A stretch of 29,052 nucleotides of DNA from Streptomyces aureocirculatus (GTDB lineage Bacteria > Actinomycetota > Actinomycetes > Streptomycetales > Streptomycetaceae). The stretch spans positions 1 through 29,052 of the forward strand of contig NZ_JOAP01000066.1 of assembly GCF_000720475.1 (NCBI RefSeq), written 5' to 3'. Shown piece after piece: positions 15,455 through 23,213 of the stretch (the stretch's first letter is position 1; every line of letters starts with the position of its first letter). The notes below the pieces were generated by a model. The model was not told the DNA's origin and ran no database searches. It worked only from the letters and a program-made list of their open reading frames with translations. The translations under genes were made by a program, and so were the position numbers.

Positions 15455-15529
15455 TGGGTCGGAGGTGGGGCGAGCGGTACGGGATTGACCGCACGTGTGC
15501 GGGGGAGGGTGTGCCGGGAGGGTCGAGTC

Positions 15530-15567
<38 letters not shown>

Positions 15568-15642
15568 AGAGCGGCCCGGCCAGGGGCCGCACACGCCGCC
15601 GCTCGTGGACGCACCGAGCAGCCCAAGTCGAGGAGAACGCCG

Positions 15643-16620
15643 ATGCCGGACCATGATCACGCCGCCGGGACGCGGGTCACCCACACCGCGGGCCTGCTGA
15701 ACGCGCCGGACGGCGTGCCCGTCGCCACCTACACCTGGCTGCCCGCCGACGCCAGGCCCCGCGCCGTCGTGCAGATCGCGCACGGCGCCGCCGAACACGG
15801 TCTGCGCTACGACCGGTTCGCGCGCCACCTCGTGGGGCACGGGTACGCGGTGGTCGCCTCCGACCACCGCGGCCACGGCGCCACCGCCCAGTCCACGGGC
15901 GGCTACGGGGTGACGGACGACGCGGAGCCGGCGGCCGGGGCCGACAGTTGGCGGGCGGTCGTCGACGACCTCAAGGCCATCGGCGACCAGGTCCGCGCCC
16001 TGCACCCGGACGTCCCCGTGGTCCTGTTCGGCCACAGCCTGGGCTCGATGCTGGCCCGCGACTACGCCCAGGAGTACCCGGACACACTCACCGGACTGAT
16101 CCTCTCCGGTACGTTCCGCTCGCTGCCGGGCGCCGAGATCGAGGGGGCACTCGCTCGGCTCGGCGAGGAGATCGCCAAGGGCGGCAGGGCGGCGCGCTCG
16201 ACGTTCGTCGGGGAGCTCTTCAACTCCTTCAACGACCCCTACGAACGCCGCACCGGCTTCGAGTGGCTCTCCCGCGACGAGGCCGAGGTCGACGCCTACG
16301 TGGCCGACGAGCGCTGCGGGTTCGCGTTCTCCGCGGGCCTCTCGCTGGACTGGATGCGCGCCGTCCGCAAGGTCAACGACCCGCGCCACCTGGCCCGGAT
16401 CCCCTCCGACCTGCCCGTGCACATCGCCGTCGGCACCGAGGACCCCTGCAACCAGCGGATGACGCTCGTGTACGAACTCCTGGAGGACTTCCGGTACGCG
16501 GGCGTACGGGACCTGACCTGGAAGGGCTACGAGGGCGCGCGGCACGAGATCCTCAACGAGACCAACCGGGACGAGGTGCAGCGGGACCTGACGGACTGGT
16601 TGGACGCGCGGATCCCGTGA
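15643..16620 (+). CDS. Alpha/beta hydrolase (monoacylglycerol lipase / Hydrolase_4 type)
   Basis: This 325-aa cytoplasmic alpha/beta hydrolase has the oxyanion-hole region QIAHGAAEHGLRYDRFA (44-60), the words VVASDHRGHG (70-79), the nucleophile elbow GHSLG with Ser132, the acid Asp267 in VGTEDP and the base His301 in GARHEIL. The overall pattern matches the serine aminopeptidase S33/monoacylglycerol-lipase group, which hydrolyses lipid esters or related small esters; the substrate is unknown. ATG 15643 has GAGGAG at 15630-15635. It is transcribed away from the ThuA gene. The MmcQ/YjbR-like gene follows after 95 bp in the same direction. Length is normal. Confidence 0.9.
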   Translation: MPDHDHAAGTRVTHTAGLLNAPDGVPVATYTWLPADARPRAVVQIAHGAAEHGLRYDRFARHLVGHGYAVVASDHRGHGATAQSTGGYGVTDDAEPAAGADSWRAVVDDLKAIGDQVRALHPDVPVVLFGHSLGSMLARDYAQEYPDTLTGLILSGTFRSLPGAEIEGALARLGEEIAKGGRAARSTFVGELFNSFNDPYERRTGFEWLSRDEAEVDAYVADERCGFAFSAGLSLDWMRAVRKVNDPRHLARIPSDLPVHIAVGTEDPCNQRMTLVYELLEDFRYAGVRDLTWKGYEGARHEILNETNRDEVQRDLTDWLDARIP

Positions 16621-16715
16621 CGGCGGATTCCGTGACGGCGGAACCGTCAGGGTGGACTCCGGGAGCGCCCGGGCCCCGGGAGCGATTGTCAGTCGGTTTG
16701 GCTACGGTTCTGGCC

Positions 16716-17072
16716 ATGGTCAACGCCGACGACGTACGCCGCACCGCGCTCGCCCTTCCGGACACCACGGAGAAGGTCGCCTGGTCCATGCCGACCTTCA
16801 GGGTCGCGGGCAAGATGTTCGCCACGCTCCCGGAGGACGAGACGTCCATCGCGGTGCGCTGCCCGAAGCTGGAGCGCGACGAGTTGGCGCTCGCCGAACC
16901 GGACAAGTTCTGGATCGCGGAGCACGAGGCGAACTTCGCCTGGGTGCGGGTGCGGCTCAGAGCCCTGGATCAGGAGGAACTCGACGACATCCTCGCCGAC
17001 TCCTGGCGCCAGGCCGCACCCACCCGACTCCTCGACTCCCACCCGGAGCTGGGCCTGCTCGCCGCGGACTGA
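16716..17072 (+). CDS. MmcQ/YjbR family protein
   Basis: This 118-aa small protein has the MmcQ/YjbR (CyaY-like fold) pattern: N-terminal DDVRRTALALPDTTEKVAW, then TFRVAGKMFATL, AVRCPKLERDEL, FWIAEHEANFAWVRVRL and a C-terminal helix LADSWRQAAPTRLL. The family is often annotated as DNA-binding, but its biochemical role is not settled. ATG 16716 lacks a clear Shine-Dalgarno, although the next possible start would cut into the conserved core. A 15-bp duplication (CCGTGACGGCGGATT and a close copy, 16615-16644) lies just upstream, over the end of the hydrolase gene. Confidence 0.88.
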   Translation: MVNADDVRRTALALPDTTEKVAWSMPTFRVAGKMFATLPEDETSIAVRCPKLERDELALAEPDKFWIAEHEANFAWVRVRLRALDQEELDDILADSWRQAAPTRLLDSHPELGLLAAD

Positions 17073-17241
17073 GCCGCGCTCCGCACGGCGCCACCCTCTC
17101 GCGCCCCTCGGCACCGGCGTATCGACAAACGCATACGTCACCGCAACACTCTCCAGTCTTCTATCGAGGCACGGACCACCGAGGTCCGTGCCGAGGGCGT
17201 GCTGCCCCGGCTTCGGAGGTGCTCACGAGAGGGCATGTGCC

Positions 17242-18441
17242 GTGTTGTATGGGAACGTTCGTCCGGGGCTGAGGAAGGCCGTGCTGGCCGCCGGTGTCGC
17301 CATGCTGATGGTGGCCCACGCCGGGCCCGCCACCGCCACCCCGGCGCGGGGTGGGAACGTGCAGGAAGCCATGGAGGAACTGGCCAGGATTCCCGGGGTC
17401 GTGGGAGTCGTGGGCGGGGCCTACGCCGACGGGAAGTCCCTCGGTCTCGGCAGCGCGGGCTCCCGGCTGCTGGACGGCGAGGGCGGGAGGATACCCGCGA
17501 ACGCCCGCTTCCGGATCTGGTCACAGACCAAGCAGATGGTGGCCATCGTGGTACTGAAACTCGTCGAGAAGGGCGAGTTGGGGGTGGATGACAAGCTCGG
17601 TGACCTGCTGCCGGAGGTGGTGGAACAGGATCTGGTGACGCGGGCCGACGAGATCACGGTACGGCAGATGATCCGGCACACCTCCGGCGTTCCCGACTGG
17701 TACGCCGAGAAGCCGAACCCGGACGGGACCGAGGGAGACCCTTCGTTCGACGTGTTCGACTTCACGACGCCCTACCGGCCGCTGGACCTGGTGCGGTGGA
17801 GCCGTGATCGGCCGCGGACCGGGGAGCCGGGCGAGAAGTGGACCTACTCCAACACCAACTACACCCTCCTCGGCATGATCATCGAGAGGGTGACCGGCCG
17901 TGACCTGGCCACTGAGCTGCGCACGCGTCTCTTCGACCCGCTCGGGATGACCAGGAGCTACCTGATGGTCAAGCCGCCGGACGGCGTCAAGGGGCCGCAC
18001 GGCCACGGCTACTACCCCGACGCCGAGGGCAGGCCGCGCGACGTGGACCGGTTCAACGCCGGTCTCACCGGGGGGGCCGGAGGGGTGGTCTCCACCGCTC
18101 ACGACGTGAGCGCCTTCAACCGGGCGTTCACTCGGGGCGAGCTGCTGCCGCCGGAACTCCAGCGCGTCCTGACCGACCGCCTTCCCGCCGCCGCACACCT
18201 CCGAGGCAACGGCGACAACAGCCGCAGCGGCAGCGATATCTCCAGCAGCATCGGCAGCGGCAGTTGCGGCGACGACTTGTTCATCACGGGCGGGCTGGCC
18301 CCCGGCTCCGTGGCCATGACCTTCTACTCGGCGGACGGACGTCGCCAGCTCGCGTTGTCGTTCACCCTGAGCGTCAAGCCCAACGCCGTGCGGCTTGACG
18401 TGGGCAAGGCCGTGGAGAGCATCTTCTGCCCATCCTCCTGA
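17242..18441 (+). CDS. Secreted serine hydrolase, beta-lactamase / D-Ala-D-Ala carboxypeptidase family
   Basis: This 399-aa class-C beta-lactamase-like protein has a signal peptide (RKAVLAAGVAMLMVAHAGPATA, about 11-32). The catalytic SxxK is Ser94-Q-T-Lys97, and the YxN is Tyr202-S-Asn204 in TYSNTNYTLLGMIIERVTG. The family's IRHTSGVPDW segment is present at 144-153. The third active-site motif, usually H/K-x-G, reads Ile-Thr-Gly-Gly at about 348-351, preceded by a Ser/Gly-rich low-complexity stretch (about 322-342). The first change is unusual and the second looks like an insertion. GTG 17242 is chosen because GAGAGGG at 17227-17233 precedes it and a signal peptide then starts properly; an open extension to 17188 adds nothing useful. 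The substrate is probably a peptidoglycan peptide or an ester. Confidence 0.87.
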   Translation: MLYGNVRPGLRKAVLAAGVAMLMVAHAGPATATPARGGNVQEAMEELARIPGVVGVVGGAYADGKSLGLGSAGSRLLDGEGGRIPANARFRIWSQTKQMVAIVVLKLVEKGELGVDDKLGDLLPEVVEQDLVTRADEITVRQMIRHTSGVPDWYAEKPNPDGTEGDPSFDVFDFTTPYRPLDLVRWSRDRPRTGEPGEKWTYSNTNYTLLGMIIERVTGRDLATELRTRLFDPLGMTRSYLMVKPPDGVKGPHGHGYYPDAEGRPRDVDRFNAGLTGGAGGVVSTAHDVSAFNRAFTRGELLPPELQRVLTDRLPAAAHLRGNGDNSRSGSDISSSIGSGSCGDDLFITGGLAPGSVAMTFYSADGRRQLALSFTLSVKPNAVRLDVGKAVESIFCPSS

Positions 18442-18468
18442 GCGGCGGCTCCGCGCTCCTCGGCGTCG

Positions 18469-19374
18469 TCACCCCAGAAAGCGGCTGATCCGCTCGCGGA
18501 GGGAACCGGCGTCGAGGCCGTGCGCCCGTACGTGCTCGTCGACGCGGCCGTATCTGCGCAGCTCACGGCGGCCGACGCCGAGGCCGAGGACCCGGTGCGG
18601 GACATCGACGAGGGCGTCGTTGGCGGCGGCCACCGACGTGCCGGTCAGGTACGGCTCGACCAGCACGACGTCCGCCGTCGCGGCCCCCGCCGCCCGCCGC
18701 AGGCCCGCCCCGTCGAAGGGCCGCACCGTCGTCGCGTACAGAACCGTCACCTCCAGGCCCTCCGTCGCGGCGAGCACCTGGTCGAGGAGTGGTCCGACGG
18801 CGACCACGACTCCGCGAGCGCCCTCCCGGACCGTCAGGAAGTGCTCCCCGTCCACGGGCATCGCCTCCGCGTTGCCCTGCGTCGACAGGCGCACGTACGC
18901 CTTGCCGTCGGAGCCGGTGTTCGGGGCGACCGCGTGCCGCAGCAGCGTCTCGGCCTCGTCCGGGTGGCCGGGGACGTGCACCGCCCAGTCGTCGAGCGTG
19001 TCCAGCAACGCGACGTCGCCCGGCGACATATGGGTGAAGCCGCCCTCCGGCCAGTCGAAGGACGCCGCCGCGCTGACCAGGACGCCGCCCATGTCCTGGT
19101 GCCCGAAGTCCAGCTTGATCTGCTCGAAGGGCCGCTCCACGAGGAAGCTCGCGAAGGTGTGGACGACGGGCCGCAGCCCCGTGAGCGCCAGACCGGCACC
19201 CGCGCCGACCAGCAACTGCTCCCGGATCCCGACGTTGATCACCCGGTCGGGATGGGCGTGCGCCGTCTTCTCGAAGGCGTCCTTGCCGATCTCGGCGAGC
19301 ACCACGGCCACCCGGGGGTCCTCGTCGAGGAGTCGTGCCATGACGGGCGCGAAACGGTCGCGCATGGTCTCCAT
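18469..19374 (-). CDS. Transketolase-like protein, C-terminal subunit
   Basis: This 301-aa protein carries the pyrimidine-binding and C-terminal transketolase domains. Visible words are MRDRFAPVMARLLDEDPRVAVVLAEIG, HPDRVINVGIREQLLVGAGAGLALTG (with the conserved Glu that activates thiamine diphosphate), and a C-terminal segment around TADVVLVEPYLTGTS. ATG 19374 has AAGGAAA about 6 nt upstream. It follows the N-terminal half by 58 bp on the same strand, so the two make one split transketolase/DXS-like enzyme transferring two-carbon units. The substrate is unknown; such split pairs occur in several secondary and sugar pathways besides the pentose phosphate route. It is convergent with the serine hydrolase gene. 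Confidence 0.9.
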   Translation of the reverse strand: METMRDRFAPVMARLLDEDPRVAVVLAEIGKDAFEKTAHAHPDRVINVGIREQLLVGAGAGLALTGLRPVVHTFASFLVERPFEQIKLDFGHQDMGGVLVSAAASFDWPEGGFTHMSPGDVALLDTLDDWAVHVPGHPDEAETLLRHAVAPNTGSDGKAYVRLSTQGNAEAMPVDGEHFLTVREGARGVVVAVGPLLDQVLAATEGLEVTVLYATTVRPFDGAGLRRAAGAATADVVLVEPYLTGTSVAAANDALVDVPHRVLGLGVGRRELRRYGRVDEHVRAHGLDAGSLRERISRFLG

Positions 19375-19432
19375 GAGGGTTTCCTTCCGACAGCGACAGC
19401 AGGGGAGTGGGGGAGGGGGAGTGGGTGCGGGG

Positions 19433-20149
19433 CTATTCGGGCTCGCCCGCGTGGTCCTTGGGCTCGACCCGGGCCACGACCACATGCGGACGCCCGGGGT
19501 GTGGTGCCGTGAAGGCCTCGTACAGCGCGGCGTGATCGCGCCCGTCGACGGTGCTGGCGGACCAGCCGGCCGCCTCGAAGCGGGTGGCGATGCCGCCGGG
19601 CCGGGAGTAGCTTGCCGAGGCGTTGTCGATCACCAGGGTGTGGAGCTGCTCAAGACCGGCGGGCCCGGCGTAGGCGAGGGCCTCGTGGTTGCTGCCCTCG
19701 TCCATCTCGGCGTCCCCGACGAGCACCCATACCTTGGGGTCCGTGAGGCCCTGGGCCCGCAGGCCGAGGGCCGTGCCCACCGCGAGCGGAAGGCCGTGGC
19801 CGAGCGACCCGCTGCCGATCTCGGCGCCCGGCACGAGCACCCGGTCCGGGTGGTGGCCGAGTGGTGAGTCGTACGAGCCGAAGCCGTCGAGCCAGTCCAC
19901 CGGCAGGAAGCCCTTGGCGGCGAGGACCGCGTAATAGGCCATCGGCCCGTGCCCCTTGGACAGCAGGAACCGGTCGCGGGCCGGGTCGTCCACCCGCTCC
20001 GGTGTGACCCTCAGCACCCGGTCGTAGAGCACCCACAGCGCGTCGAGCGTGGACGTCGCCGCGGGGCCGTGCTTCTCGTCGCCCGTCATGCGGCCCATAA
20101 GGCGGGGCAGGTCGGCGTAGGCGTAGGTGCGCTCCGTTGTCGTCGTCAT
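19433..20149 (-). CDS. Transketolase-like protein, N-terminal (thiamine diphosphate-binding) subunit
   Basis: This 238-aa protein has the thiamine diphosphate/Mg-binding transketolase half: SKGHGPMAYYAVLAAKGFLP (catalytic-region His in KGHG), GSLGHGLPLAVGTALG, and the cofactor motif GDAEMDEGSNHEAL ending in VIDN. The usual G-D-G-E appears here as G-D-A-E. It is somewhat shorter than typical N-terminal subunits. ATG 20149 begins a sensible N-terminus (MTTTTERTYAYADLPRLMG) but has no purine-rich ribosome site, so a leaderless start or a different start is possible. Upstream on the minus strand is TTGACC within CTTGACCTCAAG, a possible -35. Together with the C-terminal half it forms one enzyme. 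Confidence 0.88.
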   Translation of the reverse strand: MTTTTERTYAYADLPRLMGRMTGDEKHGPAATSTLDALWVLYDRVLRVTPERVDDPARDRFLLSKGHGPMAYYAVLAAKGFLPVDWLDGFGSYDSPLGHHPDRVLVPGAEIGSGSLGHGLPLAVGTALGLRAQGLTDPKVWVLVGDAEMDEGSNHEALAYAGPAGLEQLHTLVIDNASASYSRPGGIATRFEAAGWSASTVDGRDHAALYEAFTAPHPGRPHVVVARVEPKDHAGEPE

Positions 20150-20278
20150 GGTGGGGAGCGTGCAACTTAAACCGGGCTTGAGGTCAAGCGGTGGGAAGGC
20201 GTGAGCGATCACCGCTCCGAGTGCGGTATTGTTTCGGTGCGCGTTCGGCCAGGGGGAAACCCCAGGTCACACGGGCAA

Positions 20279-20352
<74 letters not shown>

Positions 20353-20370
20353 CCGGCTTCACCGCAGGTC

Positions 20371-20407
20371 GAAGGCCGCTTTCGCAGAGATGCGAGGGCG
20401 GCCTTTC
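20371..20407 (+). terminator. Rho-independent-like terminator after tRNA-Pro
   Basis: AAGGCCGC (20372-20379) pairs perfectly with GCGGCCTT (20398-20405). An inner stem TCGCA/TGCGA closes a GAGA loop, and a short TTTCG follows. It starts 19 bp after the tRNA. Confidence 0.75.
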
Positions 20408-20442
20408 GTGTTGGCTCGTGGCGGTGGGGTACCCCATGGCAT

Positions 20443-20458
20443 TGTGATCGCAGTCACA
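20443..20458. promoter_or_regulatory. Crp-like binding site TGTGA-N6-TCACA
   Basis: TGTGATCGCAGTCACA is a perfect Crp-type dyad. It also fits the Streptomyces Crp pattern GTG-N6-G-N-CAC as I recall it. It lies 348 bp before the first gene of the aminotransferase/exporter operon and after the tRNA terminator. CCCATG/CATGGG words flank it. Distance from the gene makes the target uncertain. Apart from this site and the dyad at 20774-20791, I see no gene and no convincing -35/-10 pair in the roughly 400-bp stretch 20408-20805. Confidence 0.6.
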
Positions 20459-20773
20459 TTTTCACATGGGCCATTATGCGCCGCACCGGCGTCTTGCGGT
20501 CGGCGTGACCCGATGCGTACGGCGCCCTCCCCCCGGTGGCGATAAAAGCGCCAGGACTTTCACCCGGCCCGACGGCATTTGTCGCCGGGGTCCCGGAAGG
20601 CCGAGCGAGCCGAAATGGCCAGACTGCGGAAATCCAGCCCTTGAACACCGGACGACCTGGCCGCCGCGGGTCGCAGCCGCCTAGGATCGCCGACGCGAAC
20701 CCTTTTCCGCGGCATGCTGCCCGAACGCCGCCCCATCGCCATCGCATCCGCCGCCCATGTCGTCCCATCCGGA

Positions 20774-20791
20774 GAATTTCGGGGGAAATTC
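20774..20791. promoter_or_regulatory. AT-containing inverted repeat just before the operon's first ribosome site
   Basis: GAATTTC and GAAATTC form a perfect 7-bp inverted repeat around GGGG. The repeat ends 1 bp before the Shine-Dalgarno GAGGGAG (20793-20799). In DNA it could be an operator; in RNA it would be a hairpin touching the ribosome site. Its AT content stands out in this sequence. Confidence 0.55.
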
Positions 20792-20805
20792 AAGAGGGAG
20801 TGGAA

Positions 20806-21420
20806 ATGATCACGGGGGGATCAGCAAGTCTCGTATCGCTGTCGCCGTCACCCGCACCGATTCCCGCACCCCTTCAGGCGCCACCGCCGACCGACGAAAT
20901 CCGCTACCTGCACACCCTGGGGCCCACCGGCACCAACCTGGAGTCCGCGGCCCATCTGTGGTTCCGCAGGCAGGGCCGCGCCGACGAGGGCCGGGTCGTG
21001 CTGCACACCTCCCTCGAACAGGCCATGGGGAGCGTGCCGAGGACCGGCGAACACGCCCTGCTCGCCTGTGCCGTCTACCCCGAGCTGCACACCCTCGTCT
21101 TCGGCAACCTGCGCACCTGCCGGATGGTGGACTGCTTCCTGTGGCCCACCCACGAGATGGTGTTCGCCGTGCCGCCGGGGGCGTCCGCCGAACCCCGGAC
21201 CGTGGCCACCCACCCCGCCCCGGCCGGTCTCGTGCCGTCCACCAGCACCCGCCGCCTGGTGACCAGCAACGCGCAGGCGGCCATCGACTGCGCCGAGGGC
21301 AGGGCCGACGGCTGTGTCACCACCGTCGTCGCCGCCCGCGCCCACGGCCTGCGGATCCTGCGCAGCTACGGCGAGGTGCCCATGGTCTTCACCGTCCACC
21401 ACGTACGGGAGACCGGCTGA
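20806..21420 (+). CDS. Short prephenate dehydratase-like protein, candidate BacA-type prephenate decarboxylase
   Basis: This 204-aa protein has the prephenate-binding fold: YLHTLGPTGTNLESAA (LGPxGT at 38-43), a THPAP segment (135-139), TSNAQAAIDCAEGRADG (153-169) and a final RSYGEVPMVFTVHH. Housekeeping prephenate dehydratases have a TRF motif at this last position and a C-terminal ACT regulatory domain; both are absent. The length and the IPM-like ending resemble BacA of bacilysin biosynthesis as I remember it, a non-aromatising prephenate decarboxylase. I infer a decarboxylase or other prephenate lyase role; an inactive homologue or a ligand-binding protein remains possible. ATG 20806 has GAGGGAG at 20793-20799. 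The next gene starts within the stop (TGATG). Confidence 0.75.
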   Translation: MITGGSASLVSLSPSPAPIPAPLQAPPPTDEIRYLHTLGPTGTNLESAAHLWFRRQGRADEGRVVLHTSLEQAMGSVPRTGEHALLACAVYPELHTLVFGNLRTCRMVDCFLWPTHEMVFAVPPGASAEPRTVATHPAPAGLVPSTSTRRLVTSNAQAAIDCAEGRADGCVTTVVAARAHGLRILRSYGEVPMVFTVHHVRETG

Positions 21421-22739
21421 TGAGCGGGACGGACGCCGCGCAGCGCCGGACGGATGCCGCGTACCCACTCAAGACGGATGCCGCGTACCGACTCCAGGAC
21501 GACATGCTCGACGAGGCGGCCCGGCTCGGCCGCACCCTGGTGCCCCGCGTCGACGCCTTCCGCGCCCGCCAGCGCGACGACGGGACCGTCCCCGACCCAA
21601 AAGACGCCGACCGGCGTGGCCTCGCCGTCCTCAAGGACGAGGCCGCCGACTGGTTCGCCGCCCACGGCAGGAGCGCACAGGCCGACGCGCTCGCCGCCGA
21701 CGTCGACGACTGGCTGGCCGCCGGGCTCGACACGCCGCCGCACTTCGCCCGCAGCCGCGACGCCCTCACCGCGCCGGCCGACGGCGACTGGGCCGCGTTC
21801 CTCGCCCCCGTGCAGACCACCAACAGCGTCCCGCCGGTCGGCCGGCGCCTGGAGTTCTTCCTCGTACGCCGCAAGGAACCCGACGCGCTGCCCGAACTCG
21901 CCGTCCACTATCCGCACCCCAAGAACAACTGCCAGGCCACCGTGCTGCTCGCGGGCAGCGAAGGGCTGCGCGAGGGCAACTGCATCGTCTTCTTCCCGGA
22001 GAATGTCGCGGCCCACGACAAGGTGACCGAACAGAAGTACGCCATCTTCTTCTTCAATAAATTCCGCAGAATTCACGAACAGTTCGCACTGCCGTCCGCA
22101 CAAGCCGTGCTCACCCCCGACAGCGTGCCCCAGGATTCGGCCGGACTCGATCCCGGCGTGTGTTATCAGGCCCGTTCCGTCTGGGGATATCTGCACGACT
22201 ACTTCCACCACCAGGGCCGGTGGCCGCTCGACCGGCACGTGAAACTCAAGATGAACTGGTTCATCGGCCTCCTCGAAGAGCTGAAGGTCGACGCCAGGAC
22301 CGCCCTCGCCTGCCACACGGACGCCCTCGTGCCCTACGCGGGCGAGCAGATCGCCATGATCCTGCTCGAGCGGATGTTCCGGTATCCGCTCGACGCCCAC
22401 GCCGTCCGCAACTTCGACGCGGGCACCGGAGTCTTCCTCTTCTCCTGGCTGCGCGGGCACGGGGCGCTCGTGGCCGACGGCGCCGGTCTGCTGCGCCTGG
22501 ACCAGGAGCGGATGATCGACGCGCTACGGGAGTTGGTGGACACGATCGAGGGTATGGAAGCGGCTGTCCAGACGCCCGCGGAGTACCGCTCGGCGGCCAG
22601 AGAACTGGTGCGCACCCTGCTGCGCCCCGGCGCGGAGGGGGATCGCTACGCCTTCACGGACGACCAGCAAACGCTCCTGCGCGCACGGGAGCGGCTCGCC
22701 GCACTGCCGCCGCTGCACTTCGCGCCCGCGGAGCTGTGA
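21420..22739 (+). CDS. DUF6421-like protein of unknown function
   Basis: This 439-aa soluble protein resembles the actinobacterial DUF6421 group, recognised from memory only. There is no signal peptide or membrane segment. Notable conserved-looking features are NNCQATVLLAGSEGLREGNC, EQKYAIFFFNKFRRIHEQFA, the His/Asp-rich word HDYFHHQG (259-266) and KMNWFIGLLEELKVD (277-291). The HDxxHH plus EE..D arrangement could bind a metal, which would suit an enzyme, but this is a guess. Residues 4-26 are a TDAA repeat (see the repeat entry). ATG 21420 overlaps the preceding stop (TGATG) and GGGA lies 7-8 nt upstream, so it is translationally coupled to the prephenate-like gene. It is probably a pathway enzyme of this operon. 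Confidence 0.75.
   Translation: MSGTDAAQRRTDAAYPLKTDAAYRLQDDMLDEAARLGRTLVPRVDAFRARQRDDGTVPDPKDADRRGLAVLKDEAADWFAAHGRSAQADALAADVDDWLAAGLDTPPHFARSRDALTAPADGDWAAFLAPVQTTNSVPPVGRRLEFFLVRRKEPDALPELAVHYPHPKNNCQATVLLAGSEGLREGNCIVFFPENVAAHDKVTEQKYAIFFFNKFRRIHEQFALPSAQAVLTPDSVPQDSAGLDPGVCYQARSVWGYLHDYFHHQGRWPLDRHVKLKMNWFIGLLEELKVDARTALACHTDALVPYAGEQIAMILLERMFRYPLDAHAVRNFDAGTGVFLFSWLRGHGALVADGAGLLRLDQERMIDALRELVDTIEGMEAAVQTPAEYRSAARELVRTLLRPGAEGDRYAFTDDQQTLLRARERLAALPPLHFAPAEL
21429..21497. repeat. TDAA-encoding short repeat at the DUF6421-like N-terminus
   Basis: Three in-frame units begin ACGGAYGCCGCG, at 21429, 21450 and 21474 (21, 24 and 24 bp). They encode TDAAQRR, TDAAYPLK and TDAAYRLQ. The wording ACGGATGC..GTACCG.. 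resembles the 21-bp unit in the broken ATPase at 11221-11346. Confidence 0.75.
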
Positions 22740-22778
22740 ACCACGGACCGCGCACCACAGACGAGGAGACGAGCAGGC

Positions 22779-23213
22779 ATGGCAAGCCTTGACCGGGCCA
22801 CGATGGAAGCCGCCGTGCGGCAGTACTTCGAAGCGTGCAACAAAGTCGACCGTGACCTGTTCGCACGCGTCCTGTCCGAACACGTCGTGCACTACCTCGC
22901 CCACGGCATGGCAGGACCCGTCCACGGCATCGACCCCATCGTGCGGCGCTGGGGAGCCGACGTACGCGCCAACTCCTCCCACTGGGCCGTGGACGCCGTC
23001 TACGCCGACGAGCACACCCGCGCCGCCGTCTGCGAGTGGACCGCCTTCAAGCCGCGCCTCGGCAAGGTCCTGCGCGGCACGGAGGTCTACCGCTTCGACG
23101 ACGCCGGACTGATCGACGAGGTCCGCATCTACTACGCGTCCCGCCGCGACGACACCGTGCCCGCCAACGAACTCGAAGGCTTCCCCTACGCCGAGCGCGG
23201 GTTCGCCACATGA
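22779..23213 (+). CDS. NTF2-like / SnoaL-like protein
   Basis: This 144-aa protein has an NTF2/SnoaL alpha+beta-cone pattern: AAVRQYFEACNKVDRDLFARVLSEHVVHY, then GPVHGIDPIVRRWG, and the strand-rich half AVCEWTAFKPRL and TEVYRFDDAGLIDEVRIYY. The fold serves isomerases, cyclases, dehydratases and hydroxylases acting on small metabolites, so the reaction cannot be assigned. In this operon a keto-acid isomerase or cyclase step is plausible. ATG 22779 has GAGGAGACGAG upstream. It starts 39 bp after the DUF6421-like gene and its stop overlaps the aminotransferase start by 4 bp (ATGA), so the products are probably made in step. Confidence 0.85.
   Translation: MASLDRATMEAAVRQYFEACNKVDRDLFARVLSEHVVHYLAHGMAGPVHGIDPIVRRWGADVRANSSHWAVDAVYADEHTRAAVCEWTAFKPRLGKVLRGTEVYRFDDAGLIDEVRIYYASRRDDTVPANELEGFPYAERGFAT

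Noticed and set aside
20157..20200. MerR-type operator upstream of the split transketolase
   Set aside because: CTTGACCTCAAG and TTTAAG look suggestive, but the dyad matches only about 5 of 8 positions and no 19-bp-spaced -10 hexamer was found.
20536..20805. Upstream extension of the prephenate-like protein frame
   Set aside because: The frame is open but has no start with a ribosome site and no family similarity; ATG 20806 has GAGGGAG and gives the expected N-terminus.
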